Shown: positions 7,119 to 14,659, numbered from the stretch's first letter. The stretch: 14,671 nt of DNA from Candidatus Aminicenantota bacterium (GCA_023135995.1 JAGLRY010000191.1:1-14671), one strand, 5' to 3'. Numbers and translations are program-made. Notes: a model not told the origin generated them from the letters alone.

Positions 7119-8042
7119 TTGATTTCTGTAACGATGAAAGAACTTTTGGAAGCGGGAGTTCATTTTGGGCACCAAACCAAGAGGTGGAACCCCAAGATGA
7201 AAGAGTACATTTTCGGCAAGAGGAATGGAATATACATCATCGACCTGCAAAAAACGATCAAGCTTTTTAAAGATGCGCTTCAGTTTGTTGAGGGTGTTGT
7301 GGAGAGCGGTAAAGATGTCCTTATGGTTGGGACAAAAAAACAGGCTCAGGACATCGTCAAAGATTATGCCCTGAAATGTGAATCGTGCTATGTCAACCAG
7401 CGTTGGCTGGGAGGATTGTTGACCAATTTCGATGTCATCCGCGGCAGTGTGGAACGACTGATCGAGATGGAAGAGATGAAGGCGGATGGACGCTGGGATC
7501 TCCTTTCAAAAAAAGAGAAATCCCGGCAGGAAAAGGTCTATAGAAAGCTCTCCAAAAATCTGGGGGGAATAAAGAATATGCTGGAGTTGCCTGGAGTGCT
7601 TTTTGTGATCGATTCCACAAAAGAGGAAATTGCCCTTTTAGAAGCGCTCAAGCTTAAGATTCCGATTGTTGCCGTTGTTGATACTAACGGTGACCCAGAG
7701 AATATCGATTACCCCATTCCCGGCAATGATGATGCTGTCAGAGCCATCGAGCTGTTCACATCGAAAATTGCCGAGACCGTGATGGAAGGCAAGAAGAAGA
7801 AAATCGAGAGGGAACTCTTGGAGGCTAAGGCGGAAGAAGAACCCTTCGCAGAAGGAGAAGAGGGTGTTCCTGTTGAAGAGATGCCTGCTGTTGAAGAAGC
7901 CCCGGGGAGTGATAAGGCGAAACCGGTCGAGGATCTGGTGGTCCCTCAAGAAGAAAAACCTGCCGAAGAAGAAAAACATACAAAAGAGAAGAAGCCTGCG
8001 GAGAAAGAAGTCAGTTCAGCGGAGCCCGAGAAATCGGAATAA
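7119..8042 (+). CDS. rpsB: 30S ribosomal protein S2 with long acidic tail
   Basis: S2 is a late-assembling small-subunit protein. The conserved core includes [20 protein letters not shown] (6-25), [26 protein letters not shown] (92-104), the Lys-rich region near 130-155, [13 protein letters not shown], and [23 protein letters not shown] (184-206). The start is TTG at 7119, with GGGAGG (7106-7111) seven bases upstream and a family-like N-terminus [10 protein letters not shown]. The 307-residue protein is longer than common S2 because of a low-complexity tail from about 235, rich in Glu, Lys, Pro and Ala. It has the normal partner tsf downstream, 14 bases after the stop. Confidence 0.97.
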   Translation: MISVTMKELLEAGVHFGHQTKRWNPKMKEYIFGKRNGIYIIDLQKTIKLFKDALQFVEGVVESGKDVLMVGTKKQAQDIVKDYALKCESCYVNQRWLGGLLTNFDVIRGSVERLIEMEEMKADGRWDLLSKKEKSRQEKVYRKLSKNLGGIKNMLELPGVLFVIDSTKEEIALLEALKLKIPIVAVVDTNGDPENIDYPIPGNDDAVRAIELFTSKIAETVMEGKKKKIERELLEAKAEEEPFAEGEEGVPVEEMPAVEEAPGSDKAKPVEDLVVPQEEKPAEEEKHTKEKKPAEKEVSSAEPEKSE

Positions 8043-8056
8043 GCAAGGAGTCTGTT

Positions 8057-8650
8057 ATGGAAATTACAGCAGCACAGGTCAAAGACCTTCGTGATAGAAC
8101 AGGGATCGGGATGATGGAGTGCAAAAGTGCTCTTCGGGAGACAGGTGGAGATATCGAAAACGCCATCACTGTTTTGAGAAAAAAAGGATATGCCCGGGCC
8201 AAGGATAAGATGGAGCGTGAAGCTAAGGAAGGACTCGTCGCTTCGTACATCCATCTCAATGGTAAGCTCGGCGTTCTGGTCGAAGTGAATTGTGAATCGG
8301 ATTTTGTGGCGCGTAACAAGGAGTTCCAGGAATTAGTCAAGAACATATCCCTTCATATTGCTGCATCGAATCCCACGTACGTCTCTTCGGAAGAAGTTCC
8401 CCAGGAGGTTTTGGATGAAGAGAAGGAGATCATCAGAGGGCAGTTCAAAGATTCCAACAAGCCGCCCGAGATCGTTGATAAGATCGTTGAGGGGAAACTC
8501 AAGAAATTTTTTGAAGAAGTATGTTTGATGGACCAACCTTATGTGAAAGATGATAAGGTTTCGGTCAGCAAACATGTGGCATCATTTATCGCGAAGTTCG
8601 GTGAAAACATCCAGGTAAGACGATTCGCCCGTTTTGAACTGGGCGAATAA
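8057..8650 (+). CDS. tsf: Elongation factor Ts, short form
   Basis: EF-Ts releases GDP from EF-Tu so that it can bind GTP again. The N-terminal UBA-like domain (about 4-42) reads VKDLRDRTGIGMMECKSAL, and the signature SDFVARN (81-87) that inserts near the EF-Tu Mg2+ site is present (the family often has TDFVARN). At 197 residues it is the compact form known from Thermus and others, rather than the roughly 280-residue form of E. coli. AAGGAG (8045-8050) lies six bases before the ATG. Its place between rpsB and pyrH is the widely conserved one. Confidence 0.97.
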   Translation: MEITAAQVKDLRDRTGIGMMECKSALRETGGDIENAITVLRKKGYARAKDKMEREAKEGLVASYIHLNGKLGVLVEVNCESDFVARNKEFQELVKNISLHIAASNPTYVSSEEVPQEVLDEEKEIIRGQFKDSNKPPEIVDKIVEGKLKKFFEEVCLMDQPYVKDDKVSVSKHVASFIAKFGENIQVRRFARFELGE

Positions 8651-8662
8651 AATATACGGACT

Positions 8663-9382
8663 ATGTCTCAAGTCAAGCCTGTGTACAGCAGAATTCTACT
8701 AAAACTTTCCGGGGAAGCTCTTTTAGGGCAGCAGGACTTCGGCATCAGTGTGGATACGGCCAAATCCATTGCCCGTGAGATCAGAGAGATCCACGAATTG
8801 AACGTCCAAATCGGCATCATGATCGGTGGGGGCAACATATTCCGCGGCATCCATGGAACGGAAGCGGGGATGGATCGAGCATCTGCTGACTACATGGGTT
8901 TGCTGGCGACCATGATCAACGGGATCGCTCTTCAGGATGCCCTTGAGAAAGAGGGGATTGAAGCGCGCCATATTTCTGCTATCGAGATCAGTGGTGTCGC
9001 AGAGCCTTTTGTCAGAAGGAATGCCATGAATTATCTTGAGACTGGAAATATCCTCATTTTCACCGCAGGCACAGGCAATCCTTATTTCACGACTGATACG
9101 GCAGCGGCCCTGCGTGCTCTTGAGATCGGTGCACAGGTGATCCTAAAAGCGACAAAAGTGGATGGGGTTTATTCTGCCGACCCTCTGCAAGACAAGCAGG
9201 CACGGAAATATGAATCCATCGGATACTTAGACGTTATTAAAAAAGGGCTGCGGGTTATGGATACGACAGCCATCTCTCTGTGCAAAGATAATAATGTCCC
9301 GATCATAGTCTTTAACCTTAGGAAGAAGGGGAATATGAAAAAGGTTGTGCTGGGGCAAAAGGTCGGAACTCGCATCTACTAA
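8663..9382 (+). CDS. pyrH: UMP kinase
   Basis: This enzyme phosphorylates UMP to UDP with ATP, the step feeding UTP and CTP synthesis; bacterial forms are hexameric amino acid kinase-fold proteins. The 239 residues show [12 protein letters not shown] (11-22), IGGGNIFRG (54-62), [13 protein letters not shown] (136-148) and [13 protein letters not shown] (162-174), all characteristic. The C-terminal VGTRIY resembles the usual ending. No strong Shine-Dalgarno is seen before the ATG, 12 bases after the tsf stop, so coupling to tsf is likely. A repeat element begins only 4 bases after its stop codon. Confidence 0.97.
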   Translation: MSQVKPVYSRILLKLSGEALLGQQDFGISVDTAKSIAREIREIHELNVQIGIMIGGGNIFRGIHGTEAGMDRASADYMGLLATMINGIALQDALEKEGIEARHISAIEISGVAEPFVRRNAMNYLETGNILIFTAGTGNPYFTTDTAAALRALEIGAQVILKATKVDGVYSADPLQDKQARKYESIGYLDVIKKGLRVMDTTAISLCKDNNVPIIVFNLRKKGNMKKVVLGQKVGTRIY

Positions 9383-9386
9383 CTAT

Positions 9387-9501
9387 CTGAATTATTCATA
9401 AAAGATGTCGATGTTTATACTTATTAAAGCGATATTAATATCCTGCATTGATTTCATCGCATATCATTTTGAGTGCTCTGTTCGGCTCGTGAATAATTCA
9501 G
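9387..9501. repeat. 115-bp element with perfect 12-bp inverted ends
   Basis: The ends CTGAATTATTCA (9387-9398) and TGAATAATTCAG (9490-9501) are exact reverse complements. The left 26 bases match the left end of a second copy at 12899 at 25 of 26 positions, and the right 20 bases match that copy's right end at 19 of 20. The interiors differ, apart from those ends. A 12-bp perfect palindrome, GATATTAATATC, lies inside at 9431-9442. No coding capacity and no clear target-site duplication are seen. It may be a non-autonomous mobile (MITE-like) element or a REP-like repeat. It fills most of the pyrH-frr gap. Confidence 0.75.
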
Positions 9502-9528
9502 AAAAACATCTGTAGGAGATAGGGAATA

Positions 9529-10086
9529 ATGGTCAAAGATGTTTTGAGAGAACTGGAAAAAAAGATGAAAGGCTCTGTCGAGCACTTTCGTGGAGGCCTG
9601 GTAAGATTGCGAACAGGGCGAGCGAATATCAATATTTTTGAAGATATCAAGATCGACTACTACGGGACTCTGACACCCGTTAACCAAGTGGCCACGCTTA
9701 CAGTCCCTGACCCGACTTTGATCCAAATTCAGGCTTGGGATCCCACCCTTTTAGAGAACATAGACAAAGCAATCCAAGCCGCAGACCTCGGTCTCAATCC
9801 CATCAATGACGGAAAAGTCCTCAAAGTTCCCATTCCGCCGCTGGATGAAGAAAGACGAAAGGACATGGCCAAACATATCAAAGTCATGGTCGAGGACGAA
9901 AAAACAGCTCTTCGGATAATGAGAAGAGATGCAAAAGAGCAGATCGAACAGCTGGAAAAAGACAAGGAGATCACTGAAGACGACAAGTTTTGGGGATACG
10001 ATAAGCTTCAGGAGATCACGGACGGGAGTACAAAAAAGATCGAAGACCTTGGAGCGGCAAAGGAAAAAGAGATTCTTGAACTCTGA
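9529..10086 (+). CDS. frr: Ribosome recycling factor
   Basis: RRF works with EF-G to split the post-termination ribosome. The 185-residue length is exactly typical. LRTGRAN (27-33), the YYGTLTPVNQVATLTVPDP region, DGKVLKVPIPPLDEERRKDM and the C-terminal helix with EDDKFWGYDKLQEITD are all family features, and the long charged helices fit its tRNA-like shape. AGGAG (9514-9518) lies 10 bases before the ATG. It ends the translation operon. A 115-bp repeat separates it from pyrH, so it depends on read-through or on a promoter I could not identify. It converges with the minus-strand operon, only 5 bases between stops, leaving no room for a separate terminator. Confidence 0.97.
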   Translation: MVKDVLRELEKKMKGSVEHFRGGLVRLRTGRANINIFEDIKIDYYGTLTPVNQVATLTVPDPTLIQIQAWDPTLLENIDKAIQAADLGLNPINDGKVLKVPIPPLDEERRKDMAKHIKVMVEDEKTALRIMRRDAKEQIEQLEKDKEITEDDKFWGYDKLQEITDGSTKKIEDLGAAKEKEILEL

Positions 10087-10091
10087 TCCCT

Positions 10092-11024
10092 TTACGCCGT
10101 AACTTCCTTATTGACCCTTGCGATGTTGTTTTTTGAGCCGAATTTTGTTCGGATGACAGCGCCCCAACCGAGTATGCTCAGGACGAAGTAGAACAGAGAG
10201 CCAAAGATCGGAATAAATCCGATGAAACTCACCAGGATGAAACCCAGGATAACAGCGCCAATGACCGAAGGATTCTTGCTCCCAAAAGCCTTGGACAGGC
10301 TTTCCCCAAAGAAGTAGAAGAGAATGACGCGGCCGAAGATCTTGATGACGATTCCGAGAAAGACGAGGGTGATGAGAATTGGAATGCCGATCAGTATGAG
10401 TGAGAGAAAAGCCGAAAAGACGACAAGCCCGGTAAAAATGATGATGCTCAAAATCCCTGTTCCAAAAACAGGCCAGAATTGTGTCCTGATTTGAGAGGAT
10501 GCATAAACGATCGGGCGAGGAAAAACGGCAGCCAGAAGAACAGCGAGAATGAACCAGATAAAAAGCGTGAACAGTTTGATGATCAGAAGCAGAGGGATGA
10601 TCTTCATCCCGAAGACGCCGCCCAATCCTTCCTTAAAGAATTCCTGAATTCCTGCGGTCGATTCGAAATCGAACTGGACCGTGTCTCCCCCTATCACGCT
10701 CCCAAGCTCTTTCTCGATGGTTCCCCCCAGGGAGACAACATCTCCATCGACTTCTGCTGTGGACCTGAGTATGATCTCCGCACCGAAGCCCACCACAGAG
10801 CCCTGGACTTCGCCTTCCACAATGATCGTTCCGCCAAATGCCATGACATTCTCAATGACTTTTCCCTTGATAAGGATCTCGCCTCCCAGGCCTACCACAT
10901 TGTCCTGAACCTCGTCATATTCGACGATGATGTCTTTTTGTAATATAAATCCCTGGCCGAACAGTGGGGAAACTCCCCCAAGCATAAAGACGAGTATCAA
11001 GGAATATAGGAATTTATTTTTCAT
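10092..11024 (-). CDS. Bactofilin-like beta-repeat membrane protein
   Basis: The 310-residue protein has a signal peptide (about 1-24). About four short repeats follow (near 41, 58, 75 and 94), each of the form VxGxGGEIxIxGxV, which suggest a small beta-helix of the bactofilin or polymer-forming type. The C-terminal half (about 140-292) is very hydrophobic, with roughly four or five membrane helices separated by short loops, and ends in a basic cytoplasm-like tail. The repeats would therefore lie outside the cytoplasm, unlike classical bactofilins. It is the third gene of an operon with an ECF sigma factor and its anti-sigma factor, overlapping the latter by 4 bases (ATGA) with GGAG upstream. 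A role in envelope maintenance or signal sensing is inferred. Function is not known. Confidence 0.75.
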   Translation of the reverse strand: MKNKFLYSLILVFMLGGVSPLFGQGFILQKDIIVEYDEVQDNVVGLGGEILIKGKVIENVMAFGGTIIVEGEVQGSVVGFGAEIILRSTAEVDGDVVSLGGTIEKELGSVIGGDTVQFDFESTAGIQEFFKEGLGGVFGMKIIPLLLIIKLFTLFIWFILAVLLAAVFPRPIVYASSQIRTQFWPVFGTGILSIIIFTGLVVFSAFLSLILIGIPILITLVFLGIVIKIFGRVILFYFFGESLSKAFGSKNPSVIGAVILGFILVSFIGFIPIFGSLFYFVLSILGWGAVIRTKFGSKNNIARVNKEVTA

Positions 11025-11599
11025 ATCTTATCTCCAGTCCATATTTTTCTCCTCATCATATACAGCACAGATATGGATAAAACTACGGTTAAGGTGGTGA
11101 GGAAAATTTGAAATTCGGGACGAATGAGGATTGTCAAACTGGCCAATGTCTTGAAAACAAAGCTTGCAAACTGGATGAGTATTTCGAAAATCACGGAAGC
11201 GATCTTAAAGAGCTTGACAGTGAACACAGAGAGATTTTTCACAAAAGCCCAGAGACTGCTGTTCAGACGGACAAACACGCCCGAAAAGCTGATGTCAGAC
11301 TGTAGGAATACAGCCAAGAATATGAACATCATCAGGGAAAAGCCAGTGGCTAATCCCGCGATCCAAATCCGTACAGGGGATACTCGGGGGAAAACCTTGG
11401 CCATGACTTGTTGGGTGAAGTCGGCAGGCATGTCCAAGGGGGGGAGGGTTTCCACGGCTTGCAGCATCATTTTTCTGTCTTCGAGCAAGATCTTGCATGG
11501 CTCACAGGAAGAGATGTGTTTTTCGATGGACTCTCTTTCATCAACCGGAAGTTCATCTTCGAGGTAGAGATAGATCTGGCGTACTGTCAGGCAGCTCAT
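11021..11599 (-). CDS. Zinc-finger anti-sigma factor, membrane-bound
   Basis: The 192-residue protein begins with a short anti-sigma domain holding the zinc motif HxxxCxxC (H28, C32, C35; Cys3 is also present), as in the zf-HC2/ZAS family that binds and holds an ECF sigma factor. Three or so hydrophobic stretches follow: about 78-99, 117-157 (possibly two helices) and 164-181. This is more membrane-embedded than the common single-helix type, so the signal may be sensed within the membrane. The gene overlaps the end of the sigma factor gene by 4 bases (ATGA), with GGAGGAG upstream, so the pair is likely made in a fixed ratio. Pairing with the adjacent sigma factor is the normal arrangement, inferred here. 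Confidence 0.88.
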   Translation of the reverse strand: MSCLTVRQIYLYLEDELPVDERESIEKHISSCEPCKILLEDRKMMLQAVETLPPLDMPADFTQQVMAKVFPRVSPVRIWIAGLATGFSLMMFIFLAVFLQSDISFSGVFVRLNSSLWAFVKNLSVFTVKLFKIASVIFEILIQFASFVFKTLASLTILIRPEFQIFLTTLTVVLSISVLYMMRRKIWTGDKI

Positions 11600-12159
11600 T
11601 TGCTCTCCTCCAAATTCCTGCGGATCGATTCTTTGGCTTGAAAAACCTTGTTTTTGATCGTCCCCACGGGTAAACCCTTGATTTCCGCGATCTCTTCATA
11701 ACTGAACTCGTTAATGTGTCTCCACACGAATAATTCTCTGAGAGAAGGCGGGATTTTTTCCATGGCCTTTTCGATCCTTTCTCTGACCTCCGAGAGTTCG
11801 AATTTCTCGACAATAGAAAGGTCTTTAGAGGGGATCTGAATGCTCGGTCTGTAGTCCGCATCCTCTCGAGTTTGGTCGAGCGAGAAGGCAGCGATCTTTT
11901 TCTTCCTCCAGTAATCGATCGTGAGGTTTGATGCGATCTTAAACAGCCATGTGCTGAATTTGTGCTGAGGTCGGTAGGTGTGGAGCGAGGCGTATGTTTT
12001 GATGAAGACGTCTTGTGTAAAATCAAGAGCAAGCTCCCTTTCGCCGACCATCCGGCCTATATAATTCAAAAGGGATTGTTTGTATCTTTGAACGATCATC
12101 TCGAATGCCTCTTTATCGCCGTCAAGAGTTCTTTTGACTAAGTCTTTGTCTTCAAACAT
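11596..12159 (-). CDS. ECF-type RNA polymerase sigma factor
   Basis: ECF sigma factors direct RNA polymerase to stress promoters. The 187 residues contain region 2 (about 18-88), with DFTQDVFIKTYASL and FSTWLFKIASNLTIDYWRKK, and region 4 (about 130-183), with LRELFVWRHINEFSYEEIAEI and PVGTIKNKVFQAKESIRRNL, the helix-turn-helix that reads the -35 element. The middle linker (about 90-118) is short, as in this class. The anti-sigma gene overlaps its 3' end, and the bactofilin-like gene follows. An AAAC-N16-CGTA site lies just upstream, suggesting autoregulation. The ECF subgroup was not determined. Confidence 0.95.
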   Translation of the reverse strand: MFEDKDLVKRTLDGDKEAFEMIVQRYKQSLLNYIGRMVGERELALDFTQDVFIKTYASLHTYRPQHKFSTWLFKIASNLTIDYWRKKKIAAFSLDQTREDADYRPSIQIPSKDLSIVEKFELSEVRERIEKAMEKIPPSLRELFVWRHINEFSYEEIAEIKGLPVGTIKNKVFQAKESIRRNLEESK

Positions 12160-12186
12160 GGAGGACTTCCAGCCCTCAAAGCGTTA

Positions 12187-12210
12187 TACGGATTTCCTCA
12201 AAAATGGTTT
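12187..12210 (-). promoter_or_regulatory. Putative ECF sigma autoregulatory promoter
   Basis: On the minus strand, AAAC (12207-12210) and CGTA (12187-12190) are separated by exactly 16 bases, the core of the B. subtilis sigma-W consensus (TGAAAC-N16-CGTA). Bases before AAAC do not match TG. It lies within the 62-base gap upstream of the sigma gene, and a start near 12178 would give a leader of about 19 bases. Motif match by eye only. Confidence 0.5.
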
Positions 12211-12221
12211 TGCTTTGGGTA

Positions 12222-12857
12222 CTAGTTATTTTCAATGATCTCAACGTCTGGTGGAACCCGCAGTTCGAAGGTTTTATTTTGAAGTGTGACATTCGTTTTG
12301 ATCTTGCTGAAACGAAACTCGGTTCTATTGCCCGTCCAATCGAATGAGATCAGCGTTTGAATGAACCACGTCTTTTCGTCGACTTCCAGAAGGAGAAAAG
12401 TATCTGCGAACTCTTCATCCTTAGGAGTGAGCTTGATCTGAATAGTATTGGCGTTCTCTGTAGGGAAGGGATTGAACTCTACAGAATAGTTGTCCAGCAA
12501 TGCGACCTTTCCGGAAAGCAATGAGATCACTTCGGTGTTCTGCTCTCCTTGGGAAAGGTCATATTTTATGAGCTGCTTTTCTTCTTTGTTGTAGTCCCAG
12601 AAAAGATCATCCTTGATGAGGAATACTTTTTCTTCCGGATCCTGGTATTCCCACTTCATCAAATTGGGCTTTTTAAAGTACAGTTTTCCTTTTTCATGAA
12701 GGGGTGTCGAGATTGTGGCGGAATAGTAGAACTGCTCAAAGTTTGCCTGGAAGGATTGGTAGGACCTGAGCGCATTTTCAACGCGCAGAGCGACTTCCTG
12801 CGCCGTTTGTGCGAAGCTCAGGGCCAGAAGTGTTAACAGACAGAAGAATCTCTTCAT
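12222..12857 (-). CDS. lolA: LolA-like outer-membrane lipoprotein carrier
   Basis: LolA carries lipoproteins across the periplasm from the LolCDE exporter to the outer membrane. The 211-residue product has a signal peptide (about 1-17, MKRFFCLLTLLALSFA). The following sequence resembles the LolA fold: a helix with NALRSYQSFQANFEQFY, then KGKLYFKKPNLMKWEYQDPEEKVFLIKDDLFWDYN (57-91), close to the family's GxLxxxRPxxFRWxxxxP signature. The remaining strands are less diagnostic. There is no Shine-Dalgarno, and the -10 box is right next to the ATG. The gene lies 62 bases upstream of the sigma gene on the same strand. It could be a relative of LolA that carries other lipids, since the fold is shared with several periplasmic carriers. 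Confidence 0.82.
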   Translation of the reverse strand: MKRFFCLLTLLALSFAQTAQEVALRVENALRSYQSFQANFEQFYYSATISTPLHEKGKLYFKKPNLMKWEYQDPEEKVFLIKDDLFWDYNKEEKQLIKYDLSQGEQNTEVISLLSGKVALLDNYSVEFNPFPTENANTIQIKLTPKDEEFADTFLLLEVDEKTWFIQTLISFDWTGNRTEFRFSKIKTNVTLQNKTFELRVPPDVEIIENN

Positions 12858-12864
12858 TTTTCGG

Positions 12865-12870
12865 ATTATA
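12865..12870 (-). promoter_or_regulatory. Extended -10 promoter very close to lolA ATG
   Basis: On the minus strand a perfect TATAAT is preceded by TGA (TGn extended -10). The -35 with a 17-bp spacer is TTTCAC, a weak match. The -10 ends only 7 bases before the ATG, so the start would fall at about 12857-12859 and leave almost no 5' leader. Confidence 0.6.
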
Positions 12871-12898
12871 TCACAGAATCTCTATCAGTGAAATTATC

Positions 12899-13108
12899 CT
12901 GAATTATTCATAAAAAATGTCGATACTTGGTATAACAAAAGAAAAATCCATTACTTCCGTTATTCTACTAGTAAATCACCTTATCTATTCCGTTTTTAAT
13001 GTCCTTTCCATTCATAATCGACATTTTTTACCCTACGGGCGAGTTGATCTCACTACAAAGTCTTCGTTGTAGCCCGGGTTAGGTTGAGTCGGCTCGTGAA
13101 TAATCCAG
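12899..13108. repeat. 210-bp element with inverted ends, second copy
   Basis: The left end CTGAATTATTCA (12899-12910) and right end TGAATAATCCAG (13097-13108) are inverted repeats with one mismatch. They match the 115-bp element at 9387: 25/26 bases at the left and 19/20 at the right. Inside, TAAAAAATGTCGAT (12911-12924) has an exact inverted copy at 13017-13030, so half-units may be nested. No coding potential or clear target-site duplication. It occupies most of the gap between lolA and the symporter; the remaining sequence in that gap shows only the symporter's ribosome site. Confidence 0.7.
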
Positions 13109-13164
13109 GTTGGCAAGGCATTAACGGTTTGCTAATCGAAACGGGTTTTTGTTATAAGGACACT

Positions 13165-14586
13165 GTGAATACCGAATTGTTTATCTATCTGCTTGCCTAT
13201 TTTGTGCTGCTTCTCCTTATCAGCTTCTTTTTTTCCAAGAGGATAAAGAGCTTGGAGGATTTTTTCCTTGCGTCCCGGGACCTTCCCGCTCTCCTCATCT
13301 TTCTCACACTTGCCGGTTCATGGCTGGGAGCCACTTCCACCCTGGTGTCAGTGGACGAGGCTTTTGATAAAGGAATCAGTTCATTCTGGGTGATCGGGAT
13401 CCCATCCATCGTGACGGTTCTTGTTTTCGCTCTGTTTCTCGTACGGCCGATCCGGCGGTTACCGTTCGTGACACTGCCGGATCTGATGGAGATGCGTTAC
13501 AGCCGAACGGTTCGTCATCTGGCAGCCGTGCTGATCGTATGGTACATGATTCTTTTAGCCGCCTCTCAAATGGTGGCCATGGGTAATTTTCTTAAATCCT
13601 TCCTCGGCACATCCTATTTTATAGCTCTTTTATTGGGAACTGTGGTCGTTCTCCTTTATTCAGTTTTTGGGGGATTGTTCTCTGTTGTGATCACAGACGG
13701 ATTTCAGTTTTTTCTGTTAGTGATCGGCATTTTAAGTCTCCTCTTCTCCTTGATGGGGGCGTCCTCATGGGGGGATGTTTCATTTGCCGCTCAGACCGCT
13801 GAAGGCAGTGACCATTTCAATTTTTTCCTTGGATTCGAGAGGAATATCTGGATCGCCCTGTCATTCACTCTCGCCTGGATCATCTCTCCCATCGTCTGGC
13901 AACGGATACAAGCGGCTCGTACGGAACGTGATGTCAGGATAGGCTTGCTGGGAGCTGGAGGAGCCTTTTTCGTTTTTTTCGGCTGCGTCGTTTTGATCGG
14001 GATATTGTCTCTTCCTTTATCCATGGCCGGGGATCGCACAGACACCATTCTCTCTATGCTGATCTTTTCACATGCGGGTCACCTTTTGAGCGGAGTTCTG
14101 TTTCTTGCAATCATTGCAGCAATCATGTCCACAATGGACACGGCCATTAACACCGGCGCCTTGTCGTTGACAAAAGATATCTATCAGCAGCTTATTCCTT
14201 CGACGCGTCAAAAAAATGCTGTGTTTGTGAGCCGGGGGGCGATTCTGGCGGTGGGAGTCCTTGCCTTTCTCATCGCCACAAGGCTTCAGGGCATTCTGAA
14301 GACTCTTGGCTTGGCCTCTGAAGTTATGGCAGAAGGGATGTTTATTCCTGGTGTCGCCATGATCTTTTTAAAGAAAAGATATCCAATGGCAGGAATGCTG
14401 AGCCTCGTCCTGGGGAGTGGATATGCCTTGTTAGGATTCCTTAATGGGATCGGCCTCGTACATCTCAATTGGCCCGCATGGCCTTTTTCGGTGCCTTACG
14501 GAGTCACACTCTCTCTCATGGGATTTATCATCGGTTTTATAATTGATAGGCACAAAAGAAAATTGTCAGATTCTGAAATTAAATAA
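13165..14586 (+). CDS. Sodium:solute symporter (SSS family)
   Basis: SSS proteins use the sodium gradient to import sugars, amino acids, vitamins or organic acids. With GTG 13165 the product has 473 residues and about 13 membrane helices. Family features include the SKRIKSLEDFFLASR loop after helix 1, GSWLGATST in the broken helix, YSVFGGLFSVVITDGFQFF (the SSS signature region), and AIMSTMDTAINTGA, which corresponds to the sodium-binding region with its Ser, Thr and Asp. The substrate cannot be told from sequence. A longer frame from TTG 13084 begins inside the repeat element, so I prefer GTG 13165, which has AAGGA (13156-13160) four bases upstream and gives a normal N-terminus. It is divergent from lolA, and no promoter was identified. 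Confidence 0.93.
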   Translation: MNTELFIYLLAYFVLLLLISFFFSKRIKSLEDFFLASRDLPALLIFLTLAGSWLGATSTLVSVDEAFDKGISSFWVIGIPSIVTVLVFALFLVRPIRRLPFVTLPDLMEMRYSRTVRHLAAVLIVWYMILLAASQMVAMGNFLKSFLGTSYFIALLLGTVVVLLYSVFGGLFSVVITDGFQFFLLVIGILSLLFSLMGASSWGDVSFAAQTAEGSDHFNFFLGFERNIWIALSFTLAWIISPIVWQRIQAARTERDVRIGLLGAGGAFFVFFGCVVLIGILSLPLSMAGDRTDTILSMLIFSHAGHLLSGVLFLAIIAAIMSTMDTAINTGALSLTKDIYQQLIPSTRQKNAVFVSRGAILAVGVLAFLIATRLQGILKTLGLASEVMAEGMFIPGVAMIFLKKRYPMAGMLSLVLGSGYALLGFLNGIGLVHLNWPAWPFSVPYGVTLSLMGFIIGFIIDRHKRKLSDSEIK

Positions 14587-14643
14587 GCGAGGACGCTGTG
14601 CAAATAGATATTTACTGTATGCTGTGATTTGTATATTATCTTA

Positions 14644-14659
14644 CGTGAATAATTCAGGT
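14644..14659. repeat. Lone right end of the inverted-repeat family
   Basis: CGTGAATAATTCAGGT here matches the right ends of the elements at 9387-9501 (through CAG) and 12899-13108 (through AGGT, one mismatch). No matching left end is found upstream in the 57 bases after the symporter gene, so it may be a partial copy. The rest of 14587-14671 holds nothing I recognise. Confidence 0.6.

Noticed and set aside
10479..10943. 154-codon plus-strand frame opposite the bactofilin-like gene
   Set aside because: It is antisense to a well-supported gene with signal peptide, repeats and membrane helices, and its own translation is low-complexity and charged with no domain.
13084..13164. TTG 13084 as start of the symporter
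   Set aside because: The first codons fall in the right end of the repeat element and add a non-family N-terminus. GTG 13165 has AAGGA upstream and gives a normal first membrane helix.
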